From Streptomyces omiyaensis (GTDB lineage: Bacteria > Actinomycetota > Actinomycetes > Streptomycetales > Streptomycetaceae): DNA of 64,000 bases. Of this stretch, positions 1 through 8,789 are shown one piece after another (within the stretch, counting starts at the first letter, position 1; every line of letters begins with the position of its first letter). The DNA is taken from contig NZ_BMVV01000015.1 in the NCBI RefSeq assembly GCF_014650895.1, positions 62,001 through 126,000 on the forward strand, in the 5' to 3' direction. The position numbers and the translations under genes are program-made. The notes beneath the pieces were generated by a model, which saw only the letters and a program-made list of their open reading frames with translations, searched no databases and was not told where the DNA came from.

Positions 1-2
1 TC

Positions 3-185
3 TTCGACGCCTTCGTCGTCCGCATGGCGATCGTCCCGGCCGTCCTCGCGCTCCTCGGCCACAAGGCCTGGTGGCTGCCGAAGTGGCTCGACCGGGCGCT
101 GCCCAACGTGGACGTGGAGGGCGAGGGGCTCACCGCGCACGACGACCGGACCGGCGCCCCGGAGCCGGACCTCGTGAAGGCGTGA
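3..185 (+). CDS. MMPL/RND-family transporter, C-terminal end (partial)
   Basis: This is the last 60 codons of a gene that begins before the window. The reading frame starts at base 3 and ends with TGA at 183-185. The peptide begins with a membrane segment (FDAFVVRMAIVPAVLALLG), then KAWWLPKWLDRALPNVDVEG and a short charged cytoplasmic tail. The xDxFVVR...P.....G...WW.P.WL pattern is characteristic of the C-terminus of actinobacterial MMPL (RND superfamily) lipid or drug exporters. The substrate cannot be inferred from the tail. A hairpin follows directly after the stop. Confidence 0.85.
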   Translation, partial: FDAFVVRMAIVPAVLALLGHKAWWLPKWLDRALPNVDVEGEGLTAHDDRTGAPEPDLVKA

Positions 186-199
186 CACCCCCGTAGTCC

Positions 200-231
200 C
201 CGGGGCGGCCCCTGAGCGGGGGGCGCCCCGG
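200..231 (+). terminator. Hairpin after the MMPL gene
   Basis: CCGGGGCGGCCCC (200-212) pairs with GGGGGGCGCCCCGG (218-231) with one mismatch and a 5-nt loop. There is no U-tract, which is common for Streptomyces terminators. It lies between the MMPL stop and the convergent SsgA-like gene and may act in both directions. Confidence 0.6.
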
Positions 232-279
232 ACCGCGCCGGAACCTGTGGGGACGGGGAGCCGACGCGGCCGTACGCCG

Positions 280-627
280 TCAGCGCGTCGTCAGTGACGA
301 CGTGCCGGCGGCGTACGTGTGTTCCAGGAAGCGGTTCAGGGCGGAGCTGTCGAACTGGACGACGGAGACCCGGTCCTCGCCGTGGAACTCGACGACCGTC
401 TGGACCCGCCCGCACGGCCAGACCGCGATGTCGCCGCGGTGCGCGGGCTCCCGCAGGCCGTCCTCCAGGAGGGCGCGGGGAAAGGACCACTCGACCCCGC
501 CGGGGAGGACGAAGCGGACGGTGGCGGGGGAGAAGCCGGGGTCGTAGCGGAGGGCGACCGGTACGGCCCGTGCCACGGGTGCGTCGCTGATCAGCCGGCC
601 CCGGGCGTGGTCCTCGACGGCGGCCAT
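280..627 (-). CDS. SsgA-family sporulation/cell-division regulator
   Basis: A 115-aa protein that spans the whole SsgA-like (SALP) fold. The core VPVALRYDPGFSPATVRFVL, then GVEWSFPRALLEDGL and the C-terminal block VVQFDSSALNRFLEHTY, match this family, which is confined to morphologically complex actinomycetes. SALPs control peptidoglycan and septum events during sporulation; SsgB recruits FtsZ. Which paralogue this is cannot be settled from sequence alone. The ATG at 627 has a GAGGAG ribosome site 7 nt upstream. The gene is divergent from the ECF transporter operon and convergent with the MMPL gene. Confidence 0.88.
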   Translation of the reverse strand: MAAVEDHARGRLISDAPVARAVPVALRYDPGFSPATVRFVLPGGVEWSFPRALLEDGLREPAHRGDIAVWPCGRVQTVVEFHGEDRVSVVQFDSSALNRFLEHTYAAGTSSLTTR

Positions 628-757
628 CGCGGGCTCCTCACGTAGGGATACGGTTTGCTACTCAATGTGGCATTCTTCCCCCGGAGCCGCACGCTCACTC
701 CCGAAGCGGACGGAGAGTGTCCGGCCTCACAGTGGCCATCTTGTGATCCGGACGCTC

Positions 758-774
758 TTGCGAGCCTTTTGCAG
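758..774 (+). promoter_or_regulatory. Possible Nur (nickel-responsive Fur-family) box before the ECF importer
   Basis: TTGCGA-GCCTT-TTGCAG lies 12-28 nt upstream of the importer start. The reported Streptomyces coelicolor Nur box is tTGCaa-N5-ttGCAA. The spacing matches exactly, and most of the conserved bases are present. The right half overlaps the ribosome-binding site (AGGAG, 773-777), where bound repressor would block expression. This is inference by consensus only. Confidence 0.4.
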
Positions 775-785
775 GAGCGCTCATC

Positions 786-1844
786 ATGCGGGACGTGCAT
801 GTACCCGACGGATTCATCAACGCCCCCGTGTCGGCCGCCGCCGGCGTCGTCGCCGCCGCCGCCGTCGCCGTGAGCCTGCGTGGCGCGCGCAAGGAGCTCG
901 ACGAGCGGATCGCCCCGCTCGCGGGCCTCGTCGCGGCCTTCGTCTTCGCCGTCCAGATGCTCAACTTCCCGGTCGCCGCCGGAACCAGCGGCCACCTCCT
1001 CGGCGGAGCGCTCGCCGCGATCCTCGTCGGACCCTGGACCGGCGTCCTGTGCATCGCCGTCGTCCTGCTCATGCAGGGCGTCCTCTTCGCCGACGGCGGC
1101 CTCACCGCCCTCGGCGTCAACATCACCGTCATGGGCGTGGTGACCGTCGTCACCGCCCACCTCCTCTTCCGCGGCCTCCAGGCGGTGCTGCCCCGCACCC
1201 GGGGCGGCGTCACCGCCGCCGCCTTCGTCGCCGCGCTCGTCTCCGTACCGGCCTCGGCCGCCGCCTTCACCCTGGTCTACGCCGTCGGCGGCACCACGGA
1301 CGTGCCGATCGGCAAGGTCCTCACCGCCATGCTCGGCGTCCACGTCCTCATCGGCATCGGCGAGGCCGTCATCACCGCCCTCACCGTCGGCGCCGTCCTC
1401 GCCGTCCGCCCCGACCTCGTCCACGGCGCCCGCGGCCTCGCCGCCCCGCTCAAGCTCCGCGTCGACGGCGAACTCGTCGACGCGGCCCCGGCCCCCGCCC
1501 CCGCCCCGTCCCCGGACGGCGGCTCCCCGAAGAAGGTGTGGATCGGCGGCGTCGTGGCCGCCCTCGTCCTCGCCGGCGTCGTCTCCTTCTACGCCTCCGC
1601 CAGCCCCGACGGCCTGGAGAAGGTCGCCGCCGACCAGGGCATCGACGCCAAGGCCGACGCGTACGAGCACGCCACCGCCGACTCCCCGCTCGCCGACTAC
1701 GGCGTCCGCGGCATCGACTCCGCCCGCCTCTCCGGCGGCCTCGCCGGAGTGATCGGCGTCGGCCTCACCCTCGCCGCCGGCACCGGCGTCTTCTGGGCCG
1801 CCCGCCGCCGCCGCGCCCAGGGCGACACTGGCGCCCGGGTCTGA
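786..1844 (+). CDS. cbiM: ECF nickel/cobalt transporter, fused M (substrate-binding) and N subunits
   Basis: A 352-aa integral membrane protein. Residues 1-215 form the CbiM/NikM domain: the N-terminal metal-binding HVPDGF motif, then several hydrophobic helices including GTSGHLLGGALAAILVGPW. After a proline/alanine linker (about 235-250), the C-terminal 110 residues resemble the NikN/PDGLE subunit: a helix, then SPDGLEKVAADQG and a final helix. The fusion therefore supplies the S-component and its small partner in one chain. The Q and O subunits follow with a 1-nt gap and a 4-nt overlap, forming an operon. In this family the metal is bound through the free amino terminus and His2. The ATG at 786 gives MRDVH, whereas an in-frame GTG at 795 would give the canonical MHVPDGF; however, the good AGGAG site (773-777) fits ATG 786. 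The substrate, nickel or cobalt, is unresolved. No cobalamin riboswitch is seen upstream. Confidence 0.88.
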   Translation: MRDVHVPDGFINAPVSAAAGVVAAAAVAVSLRGARKELDERIAPLAGLVAAFVFAVQMLNFPVAAGTSGHLLGGALAAILVGPWTGVLCIAVVLLMQGVLFADGGLTALGVNITVMGVVTVVTAHLLFRGLQAVLPRTRGGVTAAAFVAALVSVPASAAAFTLVYAVGGTTDVPIGKVLTAMLGVHVLIGIGEAVITALTVGAVLAVRPDLVHGARGLAAPLKLRVDGELVDAAPAPAPAPSPDGGSPKKVWIGGVVAALVLAGVVSFYASASPDGLEKVAADQGIDAKADAYEHATADSPLADYGVRGIDSARLSGGLAGVIGVGLTLAAGTGVFWAARRRRAQGDTGARV

Positions 1845-1845
1845 C

Positions 1846-2603
1846 GTGGGAGCGGGGCACGCCCACAAGCTGTACCGGCGGGGGGACTCGCCGGTGCACG
1901 GCCTGCCCCCGCACACCAAGCTCGTCGCCGTCCTCGGCTTCGTGCTGGTCGTCGTCACCACCCCGCGCGAGGCCGTCTGGGCCTTCGCCGGCTACGCGGC
2001 CCTGCTCGCCGCGGTCGCCGCGCTCGCCCGCGTCCCCGTCGGCTTCCTGCTCCGGCGGCTCGCCATCGAGGTCCCCTTCGTCGCCTTCGCCCTGCTCATG
2101 CCCTTCGTGGTCCCCGGCGAACAGACCACCGTCCTCGGCGTCGCCGTCAGCGTCCCCGGCCTCTGGGGAGCCTGGAACATCCTCGCCAAGGGCACCCTCG
2201 GCGTCGCCGCCTCCGTGCTCCTCGCCGCCACCACCGAACTGCGCGGCCTGATCCTCGGCCTCCAGCGCCTCGGACTGCCGTCGCTCCTCGTCCAGATCGC
2301 CTCCTTCATGATCCGCTACGGGGACGTCGTCACCGACGAGATGCGCCGGATGTCCATCGCCCGCCGCTCCCGGGGCTTCGAGGCCCGCGGCGTCCGCCAC
2401 TGGGGCGTCCTCGCCAAGTCCGCCGGCGCCCTCTTCATCCGCTCCTACGAGCGCGGCGAACGCGTCCACCTCGCCATGGTCAGCCGCGGCTACACCGGCA
2501 CCATGCCGCTCCTCGACGAGCGCCCCGCCGACCGCGCCCAGTGGGCGGCCGCCCTCGCGCTGCCGCTCGCCGCCCTCCCGATCTGCCTCCTCGCCCTCCT
2601 GGG

Positions 2604-2607
<4 letters not shown>
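1846..2607 (+). CDS. cbiQ: ECF transporter transmembrane (T) subunit, CbiQ/NikQ type
   Basis: A 253-aa membrane protein with five or six hydrophobic segments. It has the T-component coupling motif region RRMSIARRSRGFEARG (about residues 168-183), containing the conserved ARRSRG that contacts the ATPase. It connects the metal-binding M subunit to the ATPase in the membrane. The GTG start at 1846 is 1 nt after the upstream stop, and the stop TGA overlaps the ATG of the ATPase gene (ATGA, 2604-2607), so translation is probably coupled. Confidence 0.88.
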
Positions 2608-3359
<752 letters not shown>

Positions 3360-3390
3360 GACCATGGGACCCGTTCGTACGAAAGGATGA

Positions 3391-4560
3391 GTGGGTCAGG
3401 TGGACGTCCAGGGCACGGTGGCACCGGGCTGGGAGCCGGTCGGGGACGCGTTCCTGCGCAACTTCGAGCAGCGCGGCGAGAAGGGCGCGGCCGTCGCCGT
3501 CCACCACGACGGCGCCAAGGTCGTCGACCTGTGGGCGGGCACCAGGGACGCCGACGGCACGGAGCCCTGGGAGGAAGGCACCGCCCAGGTCGTCCGCTCG
3601 GCCACCAAGGGCGTCGCCGCCGCCGTCCCCCTCCTCCTCCACCAGCGCGGCCGGATCGACCTGGACGCCCCGGTGGCCACGTACTGGCCCGAGTTCAAGG
3701 CGGCGGGCAAGGACCGCGTGACGGTACGGCAGCTCCTCGCCCACCAGGCCGGCGTCCCCGTCCTCGACCGCCCGCTCACCCTCGCCGAGGCCACCGACCT
3801 GGAGGCGTCCACCGCCGCCGTCGCCGCCCAGGCCCCCGCCTGGGACCCCGGCACCGCCCACGGCTACCACGCCCACACCTTCAGCTGGCTCCTCTCCGGC
3901 CTGGTCCACCGCGTCACCGGCCGCACGATCGGCCGCTGGATCGCCGAGGAGATCACGGACCCGCTCGGCCTGGACCTGTGGATCGGCCTCCCGGAGACGG
4001 AGGCCCACCGCGTCGGCCGGCTCGCCCCGGTCGACGCCCCCGAGGACACCGGAGCCCTCCGCCTCCGCCCCAAGCGCTCGGTCACCCAGGCGTGGGAGGA
4101 CCCCGCCTCCCTCACCCGCCGGGCCTTCGAGGTCATCACCCCGAAGCCCGACGAGAACGACCCCGCCTACCGCGCCGCCGAACTCCCCGGCGCGGCCGGA
4201 GTGGCCACCGCCCGCGCCCTCTCCCGCTTCTACGCCGCCACCCTCGGCCCCCTCGCCGACGGCGCCCCCCGCCTCTTCGCCCCCGCCACCCTCGCCCTGG
4301 CCCGCACCGAGGAGTCGGCGGGCCCCGACCGCGTCCTCCTGGTCGGCACCCGCTTCGGCCTCGGCCACATGCTCCACGGCCCCGCCTCCCCCCTCCTCGG
4401 CCCGACCTCCTTCGGCCACCCCGGCCGCGGCGGCTCCCTCGCCTTCGCCGACCCCGAGTCCGGCACCGCCTTCGCCTACGTCACCAACGGCATGCGCCGG
4501 ACGGTCACCTCCGATCCCCGCGCCCAGGCACTGGTGAGGGCGGTCGCGTCCCTGCTCTGA
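3391..4560 (+). CDS. Serine hydrolase of the beta-lactamase (class C / EstB-like) family
   Basis: A 389-aa protein with the class C beta-lactamase fold. The SxxK nucleophile motif is SATK in VVRSATKGVAAAVPLLLHQRGRIDL. A YHAHTFSW segment sits where the Tyr motif of the family lies, and a C-terminal HPGRGGSLAFADP block fits the third motif. There is no signal peptide, so it is probably a cytoplasmic esterase or peptidase-like hydrolase rather than a resistance enzyme. The GTG at 3391 follows AAAGGA closely (3 nt); GTG 3400 has more usual spacing and may be the true start. Its TGA overlaps the next gene's ATG (4558-4562), so the two genes form an operon. Confidence 0.82.
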   Translation: MGQVDVQGTVAPGWEPVGDAFLRNFEQRGEKGAAVAVHHDGAKVVDLWAGTRDADGTEPWEEGTAQVVRSATKGVAAAVPLLLHQRGRIDLDAPVATYWPEFKAAGKDRVTVRQLLAHQAGVPVLDRPLTLAEATDLEASTAAVAAQAPAWDPGTAHGYHAHTFSWLLSGLVHRVTGRTIGRWIAEEITDPLGLDLWIGLPETEAHRVGRLAPVDAPEDTGALRLRPKRSVTQAWEDPASLTRRAFEVITPKPDENDPAYRAAELPGAAGVATARALSRFYAATLGPLADGAPRLFAPATLALARTEESAGPDRVLLVGTRFGLGHMLHGPASPLLGPTSFGHPGRGGSLAFADPESGTAFAYVTNGMRRTVTSDPRAQALVRAVASLL

Positions 4561-5303
4561 TGGGCGGCATGAACCGTTTCGAGGGACAGACGGCACTGAT
4601 CACGGGCGCGGGCAGCGGCATCGGCGCGGCCACCGCCCGCCGCCTGGCGGCGGAGGGCGCGCACGTCCTGGTCACCGACATCGACGAGGCGGCGGCGCAC
4701 CGGGTGGCGGCGGAGCTCCCGCGCGCCACGCCCCACCGCCTGGACATCACCGACCGCGCGGCGATCGACCGGCTGATCGGCGGACTCCCCGCCCTCCACG
4801 TGCTGGTCAACAACGCCTTCGTCCCCTTCGTCGACGACCCCGACGACAACTGGCGCCGCCAGCTCGACGGCACCCTCCTCGGCGCCGTCCACTGCTCCCG
4901 GGCCGCCCTCCCGCACCTGACGGCGACCGCCGGCGCGATCGTCACCATCGGCTCGGTCAACGCGGAGGCCGACTTCGGCGACCACGCCTACAGCGCCGCG
5001 AAGGCCGCCCTGGGCTCCTTCACCCGCACCCTCGCGGGCGAGGCCGGCCCCCACGGCGTCCGCGTCAACCAGATCAACCCCGGCACCGTCGCCACCCCCG
5101 GCTGGGCGGGCAGGGAGAAGGGCCTCGCCGCCCTCGCCGACCGGGCCTACCCCCTCGGCCGCGTCGGCACCCCCGAGGACGTCGCCGCCGCCGTCGCCTT
5201 CCTCGCCTCCCCCGACGCCGCCTGGATCACCGGCACCACCCTCCGCGTCGACGGCGGCCTGATGGCGGTGAACCGCCACTTCCGCGAGATCCTGGGCGAC
5301 TGA
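4560..5303 (+). CDS. Short-chain dehydrogenase/reductase (SDR), NAD(P)-dependent
   Basis: A 247-aa classical SDR. The nucleotide-binding motif is TGAGSGIG (15-22), followed by an acidic residue after the second strand (VTDID), which suggests NAD preference. NNAF marks the structural motif, SVN the catalytic Ser, and YSAAK the catalytic Tyr and Lys. The C-terminal ITGTTLRVDGGL is typical of the family. The first ATG (4560) overlaps the stop of the hydrolase gene; ATG 4569 is an alternative. Substrate unknown; coupling to the hydrolase suggests a shared small-molecule pathway. Confidence 0.88.
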   Translation: MGGMNRFEGQTALITGAGSGIGAATARRLAAEGAHVLVTDIDEAAAHRVAAELPRATPHRLDITDRAAIDRLIGGLPALHVLVNNAFVPFVDDPDDNWRRQLDGTLLGAVHCSRAALPHLTATAGAIVTIGSVNAEADFGDHAYSAAKAALGSFTRTLAGEAGPHGVRVNQINPGTVATPGWAGREKGLAALADRAYPLGRVGTPEDVAAAVAFLASPDAAWITGTTLRVDGGLMAVNRHFREILGD

Positions 5304-5654
5304 GGACGAGCCGGAGAATCCCCCGGCCGGGACGCGACCCCGGCAGGCGCCGCACGCCCGGTGGGCCGCAGGAGCCTCCGGACCGTGTCCCCCGGCCGCG
5401 CCCCGGCCGCGCCGAAGGCCACCGCGCCGGACCACCAGTGCGTGTACGCGACGTGCGGGACCGCCGAGGCGATCGGGTACGGCCACGCCCCGGCCGCCGG
5501 GGCGGGCACGAAGGGGACGGGCGCCGGACCGATCGGCGCCCCGCCGCCCGCGAGGAGGGCGAAGGAGAGCGGCTGGCCGCGGATGCGGTGGGCCGGGACG
5601 GTCCACGGGGCGTGGTGACCGCCGCGACCAGCACCACGCAGGCGACCGGCGGGG
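5304..5654. other. Gap without a supported gene
   Basis: This 351-base stretch lies between two convergent genes. On the minus strand one frame stays open and reads naturally (WTVPAHRIRGQP, then AYTHWWSGAVAFGAAG), but it has no ATG. Its only good start is a GTG at 5509, and it runs about 150 bases into the SDR gene. It could be a remnant of a coding region. No clear hairpin, repeat or RNA gene was seen. Confidence 0.4.
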
Positions 5655-6146
5655 TCAGGCGGTGCGCTCGCGCACGTCCGCGAGGGTCGCGCCCGCGTGG
5701 GCGACCAGTTCCTTCGGCGGCAGGGCGAAGACGGAGTGCGGGGTGCCGGCCGCCGCCCAGACCCGCGCGTGGTCGAGGAGGCCCTCGTCGGCCAGGACGC
5801 GGGTGCGGACGAGGTGCCCGAAGGGCGGCACGCCGCCGATCGCGTACCCGGTCGTCTCCCGGACCGCGCGCGCGTCGGCCCGCGTGACCTCCTCCGCGCC
5901 CAGCGCCTGCCGGACCCGCTCGACGTCCACCCGCGAGGCCCCGTCCATCAGGACCAGCACCGGGACCCCGTCGGCGGCGAAGATCAGCGACTTCACGATC
6001 TCGGACACCTCGCAGCCGATGGCGTCGGCCGCCTGCTGCGCGGTGCGCGTCTCGTCGGGGAAGCGGCGGACCTCCACGTCGAGCCCCAACTCGGCGAGGG
6101 CGGCGGCGAAACGGGGATGGGCGGCGGCGGTGGCGTCGTTCGTCAT
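5655..6146 (-). CDS. YbaK/EbsC-family aminoacyl-tRNA deacylase
   Basis: A 163-aa single-domain protein of the YbaK/ProX editing superfamily. Family landmarks are VEVRRFPDETRTAQQAADAIG, EIVKSLIF (with the key lysine), TGYAIGGVPPFGH and WAAAGTPHSVF near the C-terminus. Members hydrolyse mischarged aminoacyl-tRNAs such as Cys-tRNA(Pro) in trans. The length matches free-standing actinobacterial members. The ATG is at 6146. The exact tRNA specificity is not visible. Confidence 0.9.
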   Translation of the reverse strand: MTNDATAAAHPRFAAALAELGLDVEVRRFPDETRTAQQAADAIGCEVSEIVKSLIFAADGVPVLVLMDGASRVDVERVRQALGAEEVTRADARAVRETTGYAIGGVPPFGHLVRTRVLADEGLLDHARVWAAAGTPHSVFALPPKELVAHAGATLADVRERTA

Positions 6147-6246
6147 GCCCGCACGGTAGCGGCGCGTCGAGAGGACACGCGACGCATTTCCCCACCCGGC
6201 CCCGCCCCCGGCCCGGTGCCGCCTCCGCCTCGGCCCCCGCCCGCGC

Positions 6247-7878
6247 TCAGCCCGCCTTCAGGACCTTCGCCACCAGCGGGCCCGCCGCGTCGCCGCCGTG
6301 CCCGCCCGCCTCGACGACGGCCGCCGCGGCGAGGTCGCCGGAGTAGCCGGTGAACCAGCTGTTGGAGGTGGTCTGCGTCCCGACCTCCGCCGAGCCCGTC
6401 TTCGCGCCCTTCGGCCCCGGCACCCCGGCCATCGCCCGCAGGGCGGTCCCGCGCGCGCCGGTGGCCGTCTCCTTCATCATCGCCCGCAGCCCGGAGGCGA
6501 TCGCGCCCGGCAGCGGCTCGGCGGTGGCGAACTCCCGCCCGTCCAGGTCCTTCGGGACCAGGTAGGGCTGGCGGAAGCGGCCGTCCTTCACGGTGGCGGA
6601 GACCGACGCCATGTTGAGCGCGTTCATGGTGATCCTCCCCTGGCCGATGTACGAGGCGGCGGTCTCGGTGCCGCTGGACTCGGGCACGGACCCGTCGCTG
6701 GTCTGCACGCCGACCGACCACACCTCGCCGATGCCGAACCACTTGCGGGCCGTGTCGCCGAGCGCGGTGTTGTGGACGCCCTTGTCCTTCAGCGGGGTGA
6801 TCGCCTTGATGAAGGCGGTGTTGCAGGACATGGCGAACGCGTTGGTCAGGTCGCCGGTGGTGGCGAAGCGGTCGAGGTTCTGGAAGGTGGCCCCGTCCCA
6901 CTGCACGGTCGGCGGACACTCCACCCGGGTGTCCGGTCCGGCGATCCCGTACCGCATCATCATCGCCGCCGTCACGATCTTCATCGTGGAGCCGGGGGCC
7001 TGCTGTCCCTGGAAGGCGGTGTTGAAGCCGGAGGCGGGGTTGTTGGCGACCGCCCGCACCGCGCCCGTCGACGGCTCGACGGCGGCGACGGCCGCCTTGG
7101 GGAAGGCCTTGACCGCCTTCTCGGCCGCCGCCTGCACGTCCGCGTCGATCGTCGTCCGCAGCTCGCCCGGCTTCCCGGCGGACAGCACCAGGAGCGTGCT
7201 GCTCGGCGTGCCGTTCGCGTGCTCGATCCAGGTCTCGACGCCCGCCTCGCCGCCGGCCGTCCCGCCGTACCGCTGCCGCAGCGCGTCCAGGACGGGCACC
7301 AGCGACGGGTACTTCTCGGGCGGCAGCGCGACGCCCTCGTGGTCGAGCGCCTTCACCGCCGGGATCTTCGCGGAGCCGGTCCGCAGCGTGGCGCCGGCCG
7401 TCAGCTTCGGGTGCAGCACGGAGGGCGTCCACCGCACCAGCGGCCGGCCGGTGGACTCGCCGCGGACGACGCCGAGCTTCGACGTGTACGTCCACGGCTT
7501 CGACACCCCGCCGTACGTCACGGTCGCCTTCACCGTGAACGGCACGACCGTCCCCGCCGGCGTCCCGGCCGTGAGCTCCATCGCGGAGACCCCGGCCCCC
7601 TCCCGGTACGCGGCGATCGCCGGGCCCGCCGCCACCGGGTCGTTCGTCAGCCCGCCGGCCCGCTCGGCCTCCCCGGCCGCCCAGGCGGCGAGGAAGTCCC
7701 GCGCGGTGGCGGTGACCTCCTCCGCCGTCACCGGACCGGTCCGCGGCGCCGACCGCGTACCGACGTCCTCCGAGCCGCCCGTGACCCCGTTCCAGAGGTT
7801 GTAGCCCCCGTAACCGACCCCGCCGGCGACGACGGCGAACACGCCCCCGACGACGGCCACTTTCGCTCCACTGCGCAT
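6247..7878 (-). CDS. Penicillin-binding transpeptidase with MecA-type N-terminal domain
   Basis: A 543-aa membrane-anchored class B-like PBP. A single N-terminal helix (about 5-27, VAVVGGVFAVVAGGVGYGG) is followed by an NTF2-like MecA_N domain (about 50-160), a dimerisation-type region, and the transpeptidase domain. The catalytic motifs are intact: STMK (Ser297, Lys300), SCN (351-353) and KTG (493-495). It crosslinks peptidoglycan outside the membrane. The start is ATG 7878, preceded by GGGGAGGGGAACCCAC, almost the same leader as the FG-GAP gene at 54145. It lies near pmt and rpfB, other wall-associated genes. Possible reduced beta-lactam affinity is inference from the MecA_N domain only. 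Confidence 0.9.
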   Translation of the reverse strand: MRSGAKVAVVGGVFAVVAGGVGYGGYNLWNGVTGGSEDVGTRSAPRTGPVTAEEVTATARDFLAAWAAGEAERAGGLTNDPVAAGPAIAAYREGAGVSAMELTAGTPAGTVVPFTVKATVTYGGVSKPWTYTSKLGVVRGESTGRPLVRWTPSVLHPKLTAGATLRTGSAKIPAVKALDHEGVALPPEKYPSLVPVLDALRQRYGGTAGGEAGVETWIEHANGTPSSTLLVLSAGKPGELRTTIDADVQAAAEKAVKAFPKAAVAAVEPSTGAVRAVANNPASGFNTAFQGQQAPGSTMKIVTAAMMMRYGIAGPDTRVECPPTVQWDGATFQNLDRFATTGDLTNAFAMSCNTAFIKAITPLKDKGVHNTALGDTARKWFGIGEVWSVGVQTSDGSVPESSGTETAASYIGQGRITMNALNMASVSATVKDGRFRQPYLVPKDLDGREFATAEPLPGAIASGLRAMMKETATGARGTALRAMAGVPGPKGAKTGSAEVGTQTTSNSWFTGYSGDLAAAAVVEAGGHGGDAAGPLVAKVLKAG

Positions 7879-8254
7879 GATGTGGGTTCCCCTCCCCGTG
7901 TGGACCCACGAGTCAAGCAGCCGCCTCCGACACCTGTCGAGCACCACCCGCCCCTCCCGTCACCTTCGGAGCGCGTACCCCACCCGTCCCCTCCGGGGTG
8001 CCCCCGGAGGGGACGGCGGGGCCCTTCCGCGGGCGGTGACGGACGGGAGGAGGCGGCCACGAACCCCGTCGCCGGAGCGGGAGGTGGCTCTTTCGCGGGC
8101 GGGGCGTGGCGAACAGTGGCGAACCGTCGATCACGCACGGGAGTGCTCCGGCGTAGCGGTAGGTTGCACGTGTCTGCTGCTTTCTCTCCCAGAGCACCTG
8201 TCGTGCGACAGGTTCCCCGTACCGCCGGGGAGTCGAGAGAGGAGCTCGGACCTG

Positions 8255-8377
8255 ATGGGGCGATCGACAAAGAGGAACCCCCGCCGTGACGCTCGGCCGC
8301 GAGGCCGGGCCGAACCAGCGGTGCCGGCTTCGACGGCGATCACTGCCATGGCGGAAGGCGTCAAACGCTTCGTCTGA
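8255..8377 (+). CDS. Possible small basic protein (40 aa)
   Basis: The ATG at 8255 has a strong AGAGGAG site (8238-8244) 10 nt upstream, and the frame ends in TGA at 8377. The peptide begins MGRSTKRNPRRDARPRGRAE and is strongly basic at its N-terminus. Two strong hairpins follow 40 nt later, as expected after a short gene. Against it, only about 72 percent of third positions are G or C, well below neighbouring genes, and no family is recognised. It may be a real small gene or a fortuitous frame in an RNA leader. Confidence 0.35.
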   Translation: MGRSTKRNPRRDARPRGRAEPAVPASTAITAMAEGVKRFV

Positions 8378-8417
8378 CGCGGCAGCAGGGACTGGACGGC
8401 TGGCCGGGGCATCGAAG

Positions 8418-8448
8418 GGGCCCGGCCGACGTGTACTCGGCCGGGCCC
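8418..8448 (+). terminator. First of two tandem perfect hairpins
   Basis: GGGCCCGGCCGA (8418-8429), a 7-nt loop, then TCGGCCGGGCCC (8437-8448): a perfect 12-bp stem. It is symmetric, so it could stop transcription in either direction. Confidence 0.6.
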
Positions 8449-8464
8449 ACGCTGCCCCGCACAC

Positions 8465-8500
8465 GGGCCCGGCTATGGGCGGCATCCCATAGCCGGGCCC
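8465..8500 (+). terminator. Second of two tandem perfect hairpins
   Basis: GGGCCCGGCTATGGG (8465-8479), loop CGGCAT, then the exact complement (8486-8500): a perfect 15-bp stem. It shares GGGCCCGGC with the hairpin 17 nt upstream. Confidence 0.65.
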
Positions 8501-8789
8501 GACGTGCGTACAGCGCACGCGCCCCAGGCGCTGAGCCGTGGAGCCGCCGCAGGACGAGGTAACCGCAGTTGCCCGGCTTCATCAAGCACCAGCCCTCGAA
8601 TATGGGAGGGATGAGGCTTTTGCCGGTGGCGCAAAAAGCGTGGCTGCCCCTGGCGGAGGTTGGCGGAACAAACTGAAGCCGCAGGCAGGGGCTTTGGGGG
8701 GGTGGCGAATCGTGGCGCATCGAGACGGACGTCCCTCGCCGCCGGTGAGGGCCCGAACCGCGTTCACGCCCTCCGCCGCTTTCCCGCCG

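Larger units (their letters stand above)
7879..8789. other. Long intergenic region with small ORF and twin hairpins
   Basis: This 911-base gap separates two minus-strand genes. It is less GC-rich than its surroundings and shows no long credible gene. It contains a perfect inverted repeat ACCTGTCG-TG-CGACAGGT near 8200, a possible 40-codon ORF (8255-8377), and two tandem perfect hairpins (8418-8500). On the minus strand an ORF of about 73 codons starting MKPGNCGYLVLRRLHG crosses both hairpins in frame; the palindromes make it suspect as a protein. From 8500 to 8790 nothing further is recognised. Confidence 0.5.

Noticed and set aside
640..785. Cobalamin riboswitch before the nickel/cobalt importer
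   Set aside because: The region is too short and lacks the B12-box and core helices; only a Nur-like site and ribosome site are seen.
591..1961. 456-aa minus-strand ORF opposite the ECF transporter gene
   Set aside because: Asp/Glu/Gly-rich antisense shadow without motifs.
5147..5509. Minus-strand ORF with YTHWWSGAVAFGAAG
   Set aside because: It lacks an ATG and overlaps the SDR gene by about 150 bases; it could be a remnant but cannot be supported as a gene.
8361..8720. Minus-strand ORF of 119 codons (including MKPGNCGYLVLRRLHG)
   Set aside because: It runs through two perfect hairpins and has no family match that I recognise; kept only as a note in the gap entry.
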